DNA from: Novosphingobium rosa NBRC 15208
GTDB lineage: Bacteria > Pseudomonadota > Alphaproteobacteria > Sphingomonadales > Sphingomonadaceae
DNA: 64,000 nucleotides
Direction of reading: 5' to 3'
Assembly: GCF_001598555.1 (NCBI RefSeq)
Contig: NZ_BCZE01000012.1
Span: forward strand, 62,001 to 126,000
The notes beneath the pieces were generated by a model. It ran no database searches and was not told the DNA's origin. It worked only from the letters and a program-made list of their open reading frames with translations. Below are positions 18,409 to 27,325 of the stretch, piece by piece; the stretch's first letter is position 1, and every line of letters begins with the position of its first letter. Both the position numbers and the translations under genes were made by a program.

Positions 18409-18983
18409 GGGCAGGCTTTCTGATTGACGTAGCCAATCGCCCATTGCTGGCCGCAGGGGATCAGCCGCGTGATCGACAGAGGATCGATGCTGAACGCCAG
18501 AGCAGGCCCCATGGTTCCGCATGCCATGGCCAGAGCGGCGCGGATCGTTCCGGCATGGGCGACGATGGCGCTGCGCCCGGGAAGGGTGGCGATTTCGACG
18601 AGGGCGGGGGCGGCGCGGGCGTAAAGGTCGGCAAAGCTCTCGCCTTGCGGCGGGGCAAGCCGGACCAGCTTTTCGGGAGGCAAGGCGCCCTGATCGGGGA
18701 TTTCGGCAAAGGGCAGGCCTTCCCATGCGCCGAAATCCTGTTCCCACAGGCGGGCATCTTCGGCCATGGCCATGTCCGCCCACAGCGCCTGCGCCGTCTG
18801 GCGGCAGCGCAGGGCGGGGCTGGTTATGACCCGATCCACCGGCCCCAAAAAGCCGCGCAAAGCCGCCAGGGCCTGCCCATCGCCCAGATTGGCGGGCACG
18901 TCGCGCCGCCCGGCCAGTCGGCCCTCATTCAGGGCCGGGGCATGGCGGATCAGCAGCAGTTCGTGGCGCGGCGCGGATGCCAA
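18405..18983 (-). CDS. Histidine phosphatase, probable alpha-ribazole phosphatase
   Basis: The protein is a phosphoglycerate-mutase-like histidine phosphatase with LLLIRHAPALNEGR (phosphorylated His), ITSPALRCRQTA, WEQDFGAWEG and the second His in AIVAHAGTIRAAL. In this setting it probably removes phosphate from alpha-ribazole 5'-phosphate or adenosylcobalamin 5'-phosphate (the enteric CobC reaction). TTG at 18983 (192 residues) is chosen because GAGGAG lies nine bases before it. An ATG at 19058 would add 25 residues unlike the family. Confidence 0.82.
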   Translation of the reverse strand: MASAPRHELLLIRHAPALNEGRLAGRRDVPANLGDGQALAALRGFLGPVDRVITSPALRCRQTAQALWADMAMAEDARLWEQDFGAWEGLPFAEIPDQGALPPEKLVRLAPPQGESFADLYARAAPALVEIATLPGRSAIVAHAGTIRAALAMACGTMGPALAFSIDPLSITRLIPCGQQWAIGYVNQKACP

Positions 18984-19066
18984 AAGGCATATCTCCTCTT
19001 GAGTTGGACGTGCTTCTGGTTTCTCTGCGCATGATTCGGCAAGCACTTGATGGAGCAACCCACAGC

Positions 19067-19564
19067 ATGGCGCGGATAATTCTGGTGACCGGCGGTGCCC
19101 GCTCCGGCAAGAGCGCCATCGCGGAAGGCCATGCCTTGGGCTTCACCGGTCACGCCACCTATATCGCCACGGCGCAGGCTTTCGACACCGAAATGGAGCA
19201 GCGCATAGCTACCCACCAGGCCCGTCGCGGGCCGGAATGGCGCAATCTGCACGCTCCCTTCGATCTGGCGGATGCCTTGCGCGAAAGCGATCATGCCCCC
19301 TGTCTGGTCGATTGCCTGACGCTGTGGTTGACCAACATGATGCTGGCCGAACGTGATTGGCGGGAGCAGGGCCTGCCGGAGGCTCTGGCCGCGCGAACCT
19401 CGCCCGTGGTACTGGTCACCAATGAGGTTGGCGGCGGCATCGTGCCCGACAATGCGCTGGCGCGCACCTTTCGTGATGAAGCGGGCTTGCTCAACCAGCG
19501 CGTCGCGGCCATGGCCGATGAGGTTGTTCTGGCGGTCTGCGGACTGCCCATGAAGGTGAAGTGA
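19067..19564 (+). CDS. cobU: Adenosylcobinamide kinase / guanylyltransferase, CobP (enteric CobU)
   Basis: This 165-residue enzyme phosphorylates adenosylcobinamide and adds GMP from GTP. It starts MARIILVTGGARSGKSAIAEG, with the P-loop at residues 9-16, and contains THQARRGPEWRN and VLVTNEVGGGIVP, typical of the family. The ATG at 19067 is chosen over 18977 because the family starts just before this P-loop. It is divergent from the phosphatase gene across an 83-bp gap and overlaps cobT by one base. Confidence 0.95.
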   Translation: MARIILVTGGARSGKSAIAEGHALGFTGHATYIATAQAFDTEMEQRIATHQARRGPEWRNLHAPFDLADALRESDHAPCLVDCLTLWLTNMMLAERDWREQGLPEALAARTSPVVLVTNEVGGGIVPDNALARTFRDEAGLLNQRVAAMADEVVLAVCGLPMKVK

Positions 19565-20565
19565 TGTTTGCCAGTCTTGCCGAAGTTGCCGATTTCGCCC
19601 GCAATGCCCCCCGTTTCGATGAGGTTGCCGCGCTGGCCGCCCGCGCCCGGCAGAACAGCCTGACCAAGCCCCCCGGCTCGCTGGGAAGGCTTGAGGAGAT
19701 CGCCGAATTCATGGCCGGATGGCGCGGCACGCCGCGTCCGGCGATTAACCATGCCCAGGCGCTGGTCTTTGCCGGCAATCATGGGGTCTGCGTCCACGGC
19801 GTCAGCCCCTATCCCAGCGAGGTGACCGTGCAGATGGTCGCCAATTTCGAGCATGGCGGGGCGGCGATTAACCAGCTTTGCCGGGCCTCTGGCGCCGATC
19901 TTTCGGTGATCGCCCTCGATCTGGACCGCCCGACCGATGATTTCACCCAGGGCCCCGCCATGAGCGAGGCCGACACGCTGTCCGCCATCGCGCGGGGTGC
20001 CGAAGCGGTGAACCCCGAAGCGGATATTCTGGTGCTGGGGGAAATGGGCATTGGCAATTCGACCATCGCTGCGGCGCTGGCCTGCTCGCTGTTCGGCGGC
20101 GAACCGGCAGCTTGGGTCGGTCCGGGCACGGGTGCTGACAGTGCAGGCATGCAACGCAAGGCTCAGGTGATCGCGCAAGGGCTGGAACGCCATGGCGATG
20201 CACAGGGTATGCAGCGTCTGGCCGCCCTTGGCGGGCGCGAGCAGGCGGCAATCTGCGGCGCGGTGCTGGCGGCCCGCGCCAGGCGCATCCCGGTGATCCT
20301 CGACGGCTTTATCTGCACGGCGGCGGCGGCGGTGCTGCATGGCGTCTCGCCCGATCTGCTGGACCATTGCCTGATCGGCCATGCCAGCGCCGAGCCGGGC
20401 CATCGGCGCCTGCTCTCGGCGCTGAACAAGCGCGCGGTGCTGGAGTTCGATATGCGTCTGGGCGAGGGATCGGGCGCGGCTCTGGCGCTGGGCATCGTGC
20501 GTGCGGCCCTGGAGTGCCACAATGGCATGGCCACCTTCGGCGAGGCCGGAGTGAGCGAGGCGTGA
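19564..20565 (+). CDS. cobT: Nicotinate-nucleotide-dimethylbenzimidazole phosphoribosyltransferase, CobT
   Basis: The enzyme (CobU in Pseudomonas naming) makes alpha-ribazole 5'-phosphate from nicotinate mononucleotide and dimethylbenzimidazole. The 333-residue protein has LTKPPGSLGRLEEIAEFMA near the N-terminus, FAGNHGVCVHGVS, GEMGIGNSTIAAAL, and the catalytic Glu region RLGEGSGAALAL near the C-terminus. The ATG at 19564 overlaps the stop of the kinase gene; a GTG lies one codon upstream. This is the nucleotide-loop enzyme, not the cobaltochelatase subunit of the same name. Confidence 0.95.
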   Translation: MFASLAEVADFARNAPRFDEVAALAARARQNSLTKPPGSLGRLEEIAEFMAGWRGTPRPAINHAQALVFAGNHGVCVHGVSPYPSEVTVQMVANFEHGGAAINQLCRASGADLSVIALDLDRPTDDFTQGPAMSEADTLSAIARGAEAVNPEADILVLGEMGIGNSTIAAALACSLFGGEPAAWVGPGTGADSAGMQRKAQVIAQGLERHGDAQGMQRLAALGGREQAAICGAVLAARARRIPVILDGFICTAAAAVLHGVSPDLLDHCLIGHASAEPGHRRLLSALNKRAVLEFDMRLGEGSGAALALGIVRAALECHNGMATFGEAGVSEA

Positions 20566-21311
20566 CCCTTTTGCGCCGCCGCTGCTCCGAAGCGCAGGTG
20601 GCGTTGATGCTGCTGACAAGGCTGCCCGCCGGGCGTTTGCGCGGTGAGGTGCCCACGCTGGCTCAGGCGGCATGGGCCTTTCCGCTGGCCGGACTGGCGG
20701 TGGGGGCGATTGTCGGCGGCATCTTCACCTTGGGGCAAGCGCTGGGCTGGCCTGCGCCGGTGGCGGCGGGCGTCGCTCTGGTGGCCGGACTGCTGGCCAC
20801 GGGAGGTCTGCATGAAGACGGGCTGGGCGATGTCGCCGATGGCTTCGGCGGCGGCCAGACCCGTGAACGCAAGCTGGAGATCATGAAGGACAGCCGCCTC
20901 GGCAGCTATGGCGCAATGGCTCTGGTGATGGCGCTGGGGTTGCGGTGGTTGCTGCTGGCCCAGCTTGGCGATGTCTGGCGGATTCTTGCGCTGTCGGTGG
21001 CCAGTCGTGCTCTGCTGGTGGGCGCCTTGGCGGTGATGCCGGTGGCGCGGGCCGATGGGCTGGGGCGTTCTGCCTCCGGTGTCGGCGTGGTGCGGCTTGG
21101 CATGGGATTGGTGCTGGGTGCTTTGGCGCTGGTTTCCGGGCTGGAGTTTGTGCCGGGGTTGATCGTGGGGCTGGTGATGGCCGTTGCGGTGGCGCTGACG
21201 GGCCTGATCGCATGGCGCCAGATCGGCGGGCAGACCGGCGATGTGCTGGGCACCATGCAGGTGGTGGGTGAGATCGCAGGCTGGTTGGCCCTGCTGTCGA
21301 TCCCTGCTTGA
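20562..21311 (+). CDS. cobS: Adenosylcobinamide-GDP ribazoletransferase (cobalamin synthase), CobS/CobV
   Basis: This integral membrane enzyme joins adenosylcobinamide-GDP and alpha-ribazole to complete the nucleotide loop. The 249-residue protein has VALMLLTRLPAG near its start and the metal-binding GGLHEDGLGDVADGFGGG, followed by multiple hydrophobic segments. The start is a GTG at 20562 that overlaps the cobT stop as GTGA. It ends 4 bp from the convergent map gene and closes the cobalamin region. Confidence 0.93.
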   Translation: MTLLRRRCSEAQVALMLLTRLPAGRLRGEVPTLAQAAWAFPLAGLAVGAIVGGIFTLGQALGWPAPVAAGVALVAGLLATGGLHEDGLGDVADGFGGGQTRERKLEIMKDSRLGSYGAMALVMALGLRWLLLAQLGDVWRILALSVASRALLVGALAVMPVARADGLGRSASGVGVVRLGMGLVLGALALVSGLEFVPGLIVGLVMAVAVALTGLIAWRQIGGQTGDVLGTMQVVGEIAGWLALLSIPA

Positions 21312-21315
21312 ACCC

Positions 21316-22074
21316 TTACTGGCCGTCGGCGCGCAGGGTCAGCACTTCGACGCCTGAGGCAGTCACCGCGACCGTATGCTCGAACTGGGCCGAGAGCTTC
21401 TGGTCACGGGTCACCACCGTCCAGCCGTCGTCTTCGGTTTCGACCATGCGACTGCCCTGGTTAACCATCGGCTCGATGGTGAAGACCATGCCTTCCTTCA
21501 GCGTTTGCCCCGTGCCCGGGCGGCCGTAATTAAGGATGTTGGGCTCCTCATGCATCTCACGGCCGATGCCGTGGCCGCAATATTCGCGCACCACCGTGTA
21601 GCCGTGCTTCTTGGCGTGCCGCTCGATGGCATGGCCGATATCGCCCAGCGTGGCGCCGGGGCGGACCTGACGGATGCCCTGCCACATCGCCTCCTGCGCC
21701 ACGCGCACCAGACGCCGGGCGGCCGGATTGACCTCCCCTACCATGTAGGTTTTGCTGGAATCGGCGATAAAGCCGTTCTTTTCCAGCGTGATATCGAGGT
21801 TGATGATATCGCCGGCGCGGATGATCGTGTCTGTGTCGGGCACGCCATGGCAGACCACATGGTTGATCGAGCAGTTCAGCACATATTTGAAGCCATATTG
21901 CCCCTTGCTGGCCGGGCGCGACGCCAGATCGACGGTGATGAAACGCTCGACCAGATCGTTGACCTCCATGGTGGAACGGCCCGCCAGATCCAGCGTATCG
22001 AGCATCTCGAAGACGCGGGCCAGCAGACGGCCCGAGATCCGCATCAGCGCCAGTTCCTCCGGGGTTTTAACCAT
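21316..22074 (-). CDS. map: Methionine aminopeptidase, type I
   Basis: Map removes the initiator methionine from new proteins. The 252-residue enzyme shows the ligand set of the pita-bread fold: HGVPD (His), INLDITLEKNGFIADSSKT (two Asp), GHGIGREMHEEPNI (His) and FTIEPM (Glu), plus the C-terminal Glu region. It lacks an N-terminal zinc extension. The ATG at 22074 follows the stop of the ParD-like gene by two bases, so the two genes form one transcription unit. Confidence 0.95.
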   Translation of the reverse strand: MVKTPEELALMRISGRLLARVFEMLDTLDLAGRSTMEVNDLVERFITVDLASRPASKGQYGFKYVLNCSINHVVCHGVPDTDTIIRAGDIINLDITLEKNGFIADSSKTYMVGEVNPAARRLVRVAQEAMWQGIRQVRPGATLGDIGHAIERHAKKHGYTVVREYCGHGIGREMHEEPNILNYGRPGTGQTLKEGMVFTIEPMVNQGSRMVETEDDGWTVVTRDQKLSAQFEHTVAVTASGVEVLTLRADGQ

Positions 22075-22076
22075 GA

Positions 22077-22304
22077 TCAGGCCGCCATGACAGAAGCGAT
22101 GGGCGCATCCGGAGAGGGCAGGGTGATCTGCGCCTGTTCCAGCTGGATCTTGACGATTTCCTGAAAGGAGAGGGTGGGGTTGGCTTCGGCCAGCATGCCC
22201 ATCTTCATCCAGAATTCCGCCTGAGCGTTGATCGAGCGGCACATCACCGCGCTGGCGCGGCGGATGTCCTCGTGAAGCTGGTCGTCGATCTTGACTATGC
22301 CCAT
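22077..22304 (-). CDS. ParD-like antitoxin-family protein
   Basis: This is a 75-residue protein, MGIVKIDDQLHEDIRRASAV at its start, with a ribbon-helix-helix-like N-terminus followed by helices (SINAQAEFWMKMGMLAE). It resembles the ParD-like family (PF11903). No toxin gene follows it; instead map begins two bases after its stop. A 17-bp palindrome lies about 30 bp upstream of its ATG. It may be an autoregulating DNA-binding protein, or its pairing with map may be functional; the sequence cannot tell. Confidence 0.75.
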   Translation of the reverse strand: MGIVKIDDQLHEDIRRASAVMCRSINAQAEFWMKMGMLAEANPTLSFQEIVKIQLEQAQITLPSPDAPIASVMAA

Positions 22305-22333
22305 GGGAGCCTCCGTGTTCCAATATGCGAAAC

Positions 22334-22350
22334 ATATACGATTCGTATAT
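22334..22350. promoter_or_regulatory. Perfect 17-bp palindrome, candidate operator
   Basis: ATATACGA and TCGTATAT flank a single central T, an exact inverted repeat in an otherwise GC-rich region. It lies about 30 bp upstream of the ParD-like start (minus strand) and about 90 bp upstream of the plus-strand membrane protein gene. Its place and symmetry suit a homodimeric ribbon-helix-helix repressor. The AT-rich arms could also include the -10 of the parD-map promoter. The binding protein is not known. Confidence 0.5.
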
Positions 22351-22442
22351 TCCGGTCAATCCGGCGAGCCAGCGCATCGACTGGCCGCGCGGCGATTGAC
22401 AGGCCTGGCGCCTGCCATGAGCTTTTCGTCAAAGGGGATGCC

Positions 22443-22787
22443 ATGATCGACAATGCCCATGCGTCGCGCCCGTCTGCTGTGAGACTCTCCGATCTCACCT
22501 TGGGTTCGATCTGCCGGATCGGGATCACGCTGAGCAGTTGCTTCTGGCTTCCGGCCTCGCTGCTGATGGGGCTGGCGGCGGCGAGCGGGGTGCTGCCCGA
22601 TCTGGGGGTGGGGCCCAATGCGCCGGGGCTGATGGGCTTTGCCAGCGGTTTTCTGCAGGGGATCGGCTGTTCGATCGCCAATGATGTGGTGGTGGTTCTG
22701 GGCGCTCTGGGCTTTGCGGTGATGCGCGGCTTCGGGGCTGGGCCAAATGTCGTATTGAGGCAGAAATCTCCTGAAAAAGCGGCGTAA
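22443..22787 (+). CDS. Small membrane protein of unknown function
   Basis: The 114-residue protein starts MIDNAHASRPSAVRLSDLT at 22443, with AAAGGGG as a possible ribosome-binding site. It has two hydrophobic segments, about residues 25-50 (ISICR-like start, WLPASLLMGLAAASGVLP) and about 62-92 (PGLMGFASGFLQGIGCSIANDVVVVLGALGFAV), suggesting a helical hairpin in the inner membrane. The family is not recognised. It reads towards the nitrate reductase fusion, but a hairpin-rich leader of about 200 bp separates them. An upstream ATG at 22272 would cross the parD promoter and is rejected. Confidence 0.6.
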   Translation: MIDNAHASRPSAVRLSDLTLGSICRIGITLSSCFWLPASLLMGLAAASGVLPDLGVGPNAPGLMGFASGFLQGIGCSIANDVVVVLGALGFAVMRGFGAGPNVVLRQKSPEKAA

Positions 22788-22806
22788 TTTCGGCAATGCT
22801 GCGCCG

Positions 22807-22967
22807 CACAAAGGGACTTGCGGCCAAGGCCCTTCTGTGAAAGGATAATCAGGTTCGTCAGTGCGAAGATGTCTGACGAAGGTTTCGCCCCGGGAAGGGG
22901 CATGAATTGACGATATGGCAACGACGCCATCGATCCAGCCCTGGGGCTGCGTTCGGTGGCGTTTTTT
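22807..22967 (+). promoter_or_regulatory. Hairpin-rich leader with intrinsic terminator before the nitrate reductase fusion
   Basis: Four hairpins stand in a row. The first has AAGGG-a-CTTG around a CGGC loop (22811-22834), extended by CACA/TGTG. The second is TTCGTCAG/CTGACGAA (22854-22880). The third is GCCCC/GGGGC (22887-22901). The fourth has outer stem ACGCCA/TGGCGT and inner stem CAGCC/GGCTG, followed by six T residues at 22962-22967. The last looks like an intrinsic terminator only 17 bp before the chosen GTG start. This suits transcription attenuation, as in NasT/NasR (ANTAR) control of nitrate assimilation genes, but the loops do not clearly match the ANTAR hexaloop consensus. Confidence 0.65.
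22919..22967 (+). terminator. Intrinsic terminator (probable attenuator)
   Basis: ACGCCA (22924-22929) pairs with TGGCGT (22957-22962) and CAGCC (22936-22940) with GGCTG (22945-22949). TTTTTT follows directly. Because the nitrate reductase gene starts 17 bp later, unconditional termination would silence it, so regulated readthrough is likely. Confidence 0.6.
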
Positions 22968-22983
22968 GTGTTTGGGGCCCACC

Positions 22984-25900
22984 GTGACGATCGACACCGC
23001 GACGATCAAGGCTGAAATCGCAAGGCAGGTAAAGAGCGTCTGCCCCTATTGCGGCGTGGGCTGCGGCATCGTCATGCAGGTCGAACAGGGGCGGATCACC
23101 AAGGTTTCAGGCGACAAGAGCCACCCCACCAATTTCGGGCGGCTCTGCACCAAGGGCAGTTCGTGCAATGTGCCTGTCACCGCGCCGGGGCGGGCGGACA
23201 AGGCCTATGCCCGCCTCGCCGACGGCAAGGATCAGGGCGCGATCCCGATGGAGGAGGCCATCGCGCGCACTGCTCAGGGCCTGCGCGGCATCATCGACCG
23301 CGACGGGCCCGATGCGGTGTCCTTCTATGTCTCGGGGCAGATGTCGCTGGAGGCGCAGTACCTCGCCAACAAGCTGTGCAAGGGCTTTATCGGCACCAAC
23401 AACATCGAGAGCAATTCGCGCCTCTGCATGGCCAGCGCGGCCAGCGGTTACAAGCTGTCCATCGGGGCGGATGGGCCGCCGGGATCGTATCAGGATTTCG
23501 ATTCCGCCGATCTGTTCTTCGTGATCGGCGCCAATATGGCCGACTGCCACCCCATCCTGTTCCTGCGGATGATGGACCGGGTGAAGGCGGGGGCGAAGCT
23601 GATCGTTGTCGACCCGCGGCGCAACACCACGGCGGAGAAGGCCGATCTGTTCCTTCAGGTGAAACCCGGCAGCGATCTGGCGCTGATGAACGGGCTGCTG
23701 CATCTGCTGCATGCGGCAGGCCATACCGATCCGGAATTTATCGCCAGCTACACCGAAGGCTGGGAGGCGATGCCGGATTTTCTGGCCGATTACCCGCCCG
23801 CCAAGGTGGCGCGGATCACCGGCATCCCCGAGGAGGATCTGCGCCAGGCCGCCGCGATGATCGGCGCCGCGCCCAACTGGATGAGCTGCTGGACCATGGG
23901 CCTCAACCAGAGCACCCATGGCACCTGGAACACCAATGCCATCTGCAACCTCCATCTGGCGACGGGCGCGATCTGCCGCCCCGGCGCCGGGCCTTTCTCG
24001 CTGACGGGACAGCCCAATGCGATGGGCGGGCGCGAGATGGGCTATATGGGGCCGGGCCTGCCGGGGCAGCGCGCCACGCTCAGCGCCAAGGATCGCGCCT
24101 TTGTGGAACGTGCATGGGGCATCGCCCCGGGCACGCTGAAGAAGGAGGCGGGCAAGGGGACGATCGCCCTGTTCGAGGATATGGCGGCGGGCAAGGTGAA
24201 GGCGTGCTGGATCATCTGCACCAATCCGGTGGCCAGCGTTTCCAACCGCAAGACCGTGATCGCCGGGCTGGAGAAGGCCGAACTGGTCATCGCTCAGGAT
24301 GCTTTCGTCGATACCGAGACCAACCGCTATGCCGATATCATCCTGCCCGGCGCCCTCTGGGCCGAGGCGGAAGGGGTGATGATCAACTCCGAACGCAATA
24401 TGACGCTGATGCAGCAGGCGGTGGCCCCTCCGGGCGAGGCCATGGCCGATTGGCAGATCATCGCCCGCGTCGCCTGCGCCATGGGGTATGAGCAGGGCTT
24501 TACCTATGCCGATGCCGGGCAGGTGTTCGAGGAAATCCGCCAGTTCTGGAACCCGAAGACCGGCTATGACATTCGCGGCGCCAGTTACGAAAGGCTGCGC
24601 GAAACCCCGCTGCAATGGCCCTGCGCCCCCGATGCGGAGCAGGATCGCAACCCGGTGCGTTATCTCAATGACGGCATCAGCCAGACGCTGCGCAAGGGCG
24701 AGGATGGTGCCACGCCCGCCATCGCTTTCCCCACGGAGCGGGGCAAGGCCTTCTTCCTGCCGCGCCCGCATATAGACGCGGCGGACATGCCCGATGCCGA
24801 TTTCCCCCTGATCCTCAACACGGGGCGGCTGCAGCACCAGTGGCACACGCTGACCAAGACCGGCAAGGTGCCCACGCTCAACAAGCTGAACCCGGGCCCC
24901 TTTATCGAACTCCATCCCGAAGACGCCAGGGCGCTGGGCATTGCCGAAAAGGATCGCGTGGAAATCCGTTCACGCCGGGGCCGGGCGGTGCTGCCCGCCG
25001 TGGTGACCGACCGGGTGAGGCCAGGCAATGCCTTTGCGCCCTTCCACTGGAACGATGTGTTCGGCGAGGATCTGGCGATCAATGCGGTCACCAGCGACGC
25101 CATCGACCCGATCTCGATGCAGCCCGAATTCAAGTTCTCCGCCGTGGCGCTGACGCGGCTTTCCGGCCCCGCCGAAGCTGCGCCCGATGCAGCGCCCGCC
25201 AAGACAGCCATCCCTGAAGCCACCTCCCGGGACTTTACCCTTATGCCTCATGCTCTTGCCGACGCGCTTGTCGATGTTCTGGGGCTGCCCCGGTCGATCC
25301 CCGATTTCTCGGTGGAGGAGCAGCATTACCTCTCCGGCTTCACCGCCGGGCTGAGAGTGCCGGGCGCCGCCGCGCCGGGCAGCATGCCGGTGGTGCCTGC
25401 CACGGCGCCGCTTGCCGGGGCGAAGCTGAATTTCGTCAATGGCTTGCTGGCGGGGATGGTATCGCGGGCGGGGAGCATGGCTCAGCCTTTGGAGGGTGAG
25501 GCGACCGGGGTGATGGTGGCTGCTCCGGTTGGTGCTGCCTCGAAAGAGGTGCTGGTGCTCTGGGCCTCGCAGACGGGCAATACCGAGGCCTTTGCGGAAA
25601 AGGTCGCCGCGTTTCTTGGCGAGCAAGGGCTCGTTGCCAAGCTGATTTCCATGGATGAGGTAACGCCTGCCGATCTGGCCAGAGCGGGCCATGCGCTCCT
25701 GCTGGCGAGCACGTTCGGCGATGGCGATCCGCCCGACAATGGCGGTGCCTTCTGGGATGCGCTGAGCGAGGAGGCCGCGCCCCGGCTTGAGGCCCTGTCC
25801 TTCGCGGTGTTGGCCTTTGGCGATTCCAGCTATGACCAGTTCTGCGGCTTCGGTCGCAAGCTGGACGCAAGGCTGGAAGCGCTCGGCGGGCGTCGTCTGG

Positions 25901-27231
25901 TTGAACGCGTGGATTGCGAGCCTGATGGTGAGGATGCGGCCCAAGGCTGGCTGGAAAAGGCCGTGGCCAGCCTGACCAGCGACGGTGAACCGGACAAGGG
26001 TGCGGACATGACTCCTCCGCTGCCTGTCGCCCCCGGACCGGAAAATCTGGATGCCATGCTGGCCGTGATGGAGCGGCCTGCCGCTGCTGCTGCCACGCCT
26101 AAACCCGATCAGGCAATGTATGATCGCAAAGCCCCGCTCTCCACGCGGCTGATCACCAACCGGCGGCTGAGCGGATTGTCCTCGCAAAAGGATGTGCGGC
26201 AGTTCGGCTTCGATCTGGCGGGCAGCGGGCTGACCTATGAGGTAGGCGACGCGCTGGGCGTCTGGCCGGTCAATTGCTCAGATCTGATTGCGGAAGTGCT
26301 GCTGCGGCTGGAGCTGGATGCGATGGCCCCGGTGATCCTGCCGGGCAAGGGCGAGATGCCGCTGGGCTGGGCGCTGGCCTATCATCTCGATATCACCAGG
26401 GTGACCCGGCCTTTGCTGGAGCTGGTGGCCCGGCGCGATCCGCAGGCCGATGTCGTGCCTCTGCTGGCGGGCGAGAAGGCCCAGCTCGACAACTGGCTGT
26501 GGGGCCGGCAATGGGCCGATGTGCTGCATGGCGCGGCGGTGAAACTGTCCGCGCAGGAACTGGTCGATGTTCTCAAGCCGCTTCAGCCCCGGCTCTATTC
26601 GATTTCCTCCAGCCCGCGCGTTCAGCCCGATGAGGTTCAGCTGACCGTGTCCGTCGTGCGCTGGATGCAGGATCTGCGCACGCGGATGGGGGTGTGCTCC
26701 AGCTTTCTGGCCGACCGCGCGGAAGGCGAGGAATGCCGCATCTTCCTGCAACCTTCGGCGCATTTCCGCCCGCCCGCCGATCCCGAGGCGCCCGCGATCA
26801 TGATCGGGCCAGGCACGGGCATTGCGCCGTTCCGGGGTTTTCTTCATGACCGTCAGGCCAGTGGCGCGCGCGGAAGGAACTGGCTGTTCTTCGGCGAACA
26901 GCATGAAGCCAGCGATTACTACTACCGCGAAGAGATCGAAAGCTGGACCCGTAGCGGGCACCTTTCGCGCCTCAGCCTGGCCTTTTCGCGCGATCAGGCC
27001 GAAAAGATCTATGTCCAGACCCGCATGATCGAGGAAGGCGCGCAACTCTGGCGCTGGCTGGATGAGGGCGGGCATGTTTATGTCTGCGGCGATGCCTCGC
27101 GCATGGCCAGGGATGTCGACAAGGCGCTGCGCCAGATCATCGCCCAACATGGCGGCATGAGCGACACCAGCGCCCGCGATTATCTCACCGCCATGCAGAA
27201 GTCGAAACGCTATCTGCGCGATGTCTATTGA
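22984..27231 (+). CDS. Assimilatory nitrate reductase fused to CysJ-like NADPH flavoprotein
   Basis: The 1415-residue fusion should reduce nitrate to nitrite with NADPH as donor, in the cytoplasm. Residues 1-800 are a molybdopterin (bis-MGD) oxidoreductase of the NasC/NarB type: [4Fe-4S] cysteines Cys20, Cys23 and Cys27 in CPYCGVGC, a further Cys in RLCTKG, and the C-terminal cofactor domain from about 605. A flavodoxin domain starts near 857 ([12 protein letters not shown]), a FAD-binding domain near 1049 with RLYSISSSP, and an NADPH domain near 1273 ([13 protein letters not shown]), ending KRYLRDVY as in CysJ. The BFD-type [2Fe-2S] domain of some NasA proteins is missing. GTG at 22984 is preferred; the frame is open to ATG 22915, inside the terminator hairpin. 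Confidence 0.92.
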   Translation: MTIDTATIKAEIARQVKSVCPYCGVGCGIVMQVEQGRITKVSGDKSHPTNFGRLCTKGSSCNVPVTAPGRADKAYARLADGKDQGAIPMEEAIARTAQGLRGIIDRDGPDAVSFYVSGQMSLEAQYLANKLCKGFIGTNNIESNSRLCMASAASGYKLSIGADGPPGSYQDFDSADLFFVIGANMADCHPILFLRMMDRVKAGAKLIVVDPRRNTTAEKADLFLQVKPGSDLALMNGLLHLLHAAGHTDPEFIASYTEGWEAMPDFLADYPPAKVARITGIPEEDLRQAAAMIGAAPNWMSCWTMGLNQSTHGTWNTNAICNLHLATGAICRPGAGPFSLTGQPNAMGGREMGYMGPGLPGQRATLSAKDRAFVERAWGIAPGTLKKEAGKGTIALFEDMAAGKVKACWIICTNPVASVSNRKTVIAGLEKAELVIAQDAFVDTETNRYADIILPGALWAEAEGVMINSERNMTLMQQAVAPPGEAMADWQIIARVACAMGYEQGFTYADAGQVFEEIRQFWNPKTGYDIRGASYERLRETPLQWPCAPDAEQDRNPVRYLNDGISQTLRKGEDGATPAIAFPTERGKAFFLPRPHIDAADMPDADFPLILNTGRLQHQWHTLTKTGKVPTLNKLNPGPFIELHPEDARALGIAEKDRVEIRSRRGRAVLPAVVTDRVRPGNAFAPFHWNDVFGEDLAINAVTSDAIDPISMQPEFKFSAVALTRLSGPAEAAPDAAPAKTAIPEATSRDFTLMPHALADALVDVLGLPRSIPDFSVEEQHYLSGFTAGLRVPGAAAPGSMPVVPATAPLAGAKLNFVNGLLAGMVSRAGSMAQPLEGEATGVMVAAPVGAASKEVLVLWASQTGNTEAFAEKVAAFLGEQGLVAKLISMDEVTPADLARAGHALLLASTFGDGDPPDNGGAFWDALSEEAAPRLEALSFAVLAFGDSSYDQFCGFGRKLDARLEALGGRRLVERVDCEPDGEDAAQGWLEKAVASLTSDGEPDKGADMTPPLPVAPGPENLDAMLAVMERPAAAAATPKPDQAMYDRKAPLSTRLITNRRLSGLSSQKDVRQFGFDLAGSGLTYEVGDALGVWPVNCSDLIAEVLLRLELDAMAPVILPGKGEMPLGWALAYHLDITRVTRPLLELVARRDPQADVVPLLAGEKAQLDNWLWGRQWADVLHGAAVKLSAQELVDVLKPLQPRLYSISSSPRVQPDEVQLTVSVVRWMQDLRTRMGVCSSFLADRAEGEECRIFLQPSAHFRPPADPEAPAIMIGPGTGIAPFRGFLHDRQASGARGRNWLFFGEQHEASDYYYREEIESWTRSGHLSRLSLAFSRDQAEKIYVQTRMIEEGAQLWRWLDEGGHVYVCGDASRMARDVDKALRQIIAQHGGMSDTSARDYLTAMQKSKRYLRDVY

Positions 27232-27325
27232 TTTGTTTCTGAAAAACACGATCCTTCAAATGTAAACTTGCGTAAAGGAGATGAGAGGCCTTTGGATCGC
27301 GCTGCGATCCTGCTAGGCCCCGACC

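Noticed and set aside
22077..22304. Complete toxin-antitoxin module at the ParD-like gene
   Set aside because: No ParE-like or other toxin gene lies on either side; the adjacent gene is the housekeeping enzyme Map.
22811..22880. ANTAR (NasT/NasR) tandem hexaloop motif in the nitrate reductase leader
   Set aside because: The hairpins exist, but their loops do not fit the A-first, G-fourth hexaloop rule well enough to name the motif.
23107..24915. Open minus-strand frame of 602 codons opposite the nitrate reductase
   Set aside because: Antisense shadow of a certain gene, without motifs.
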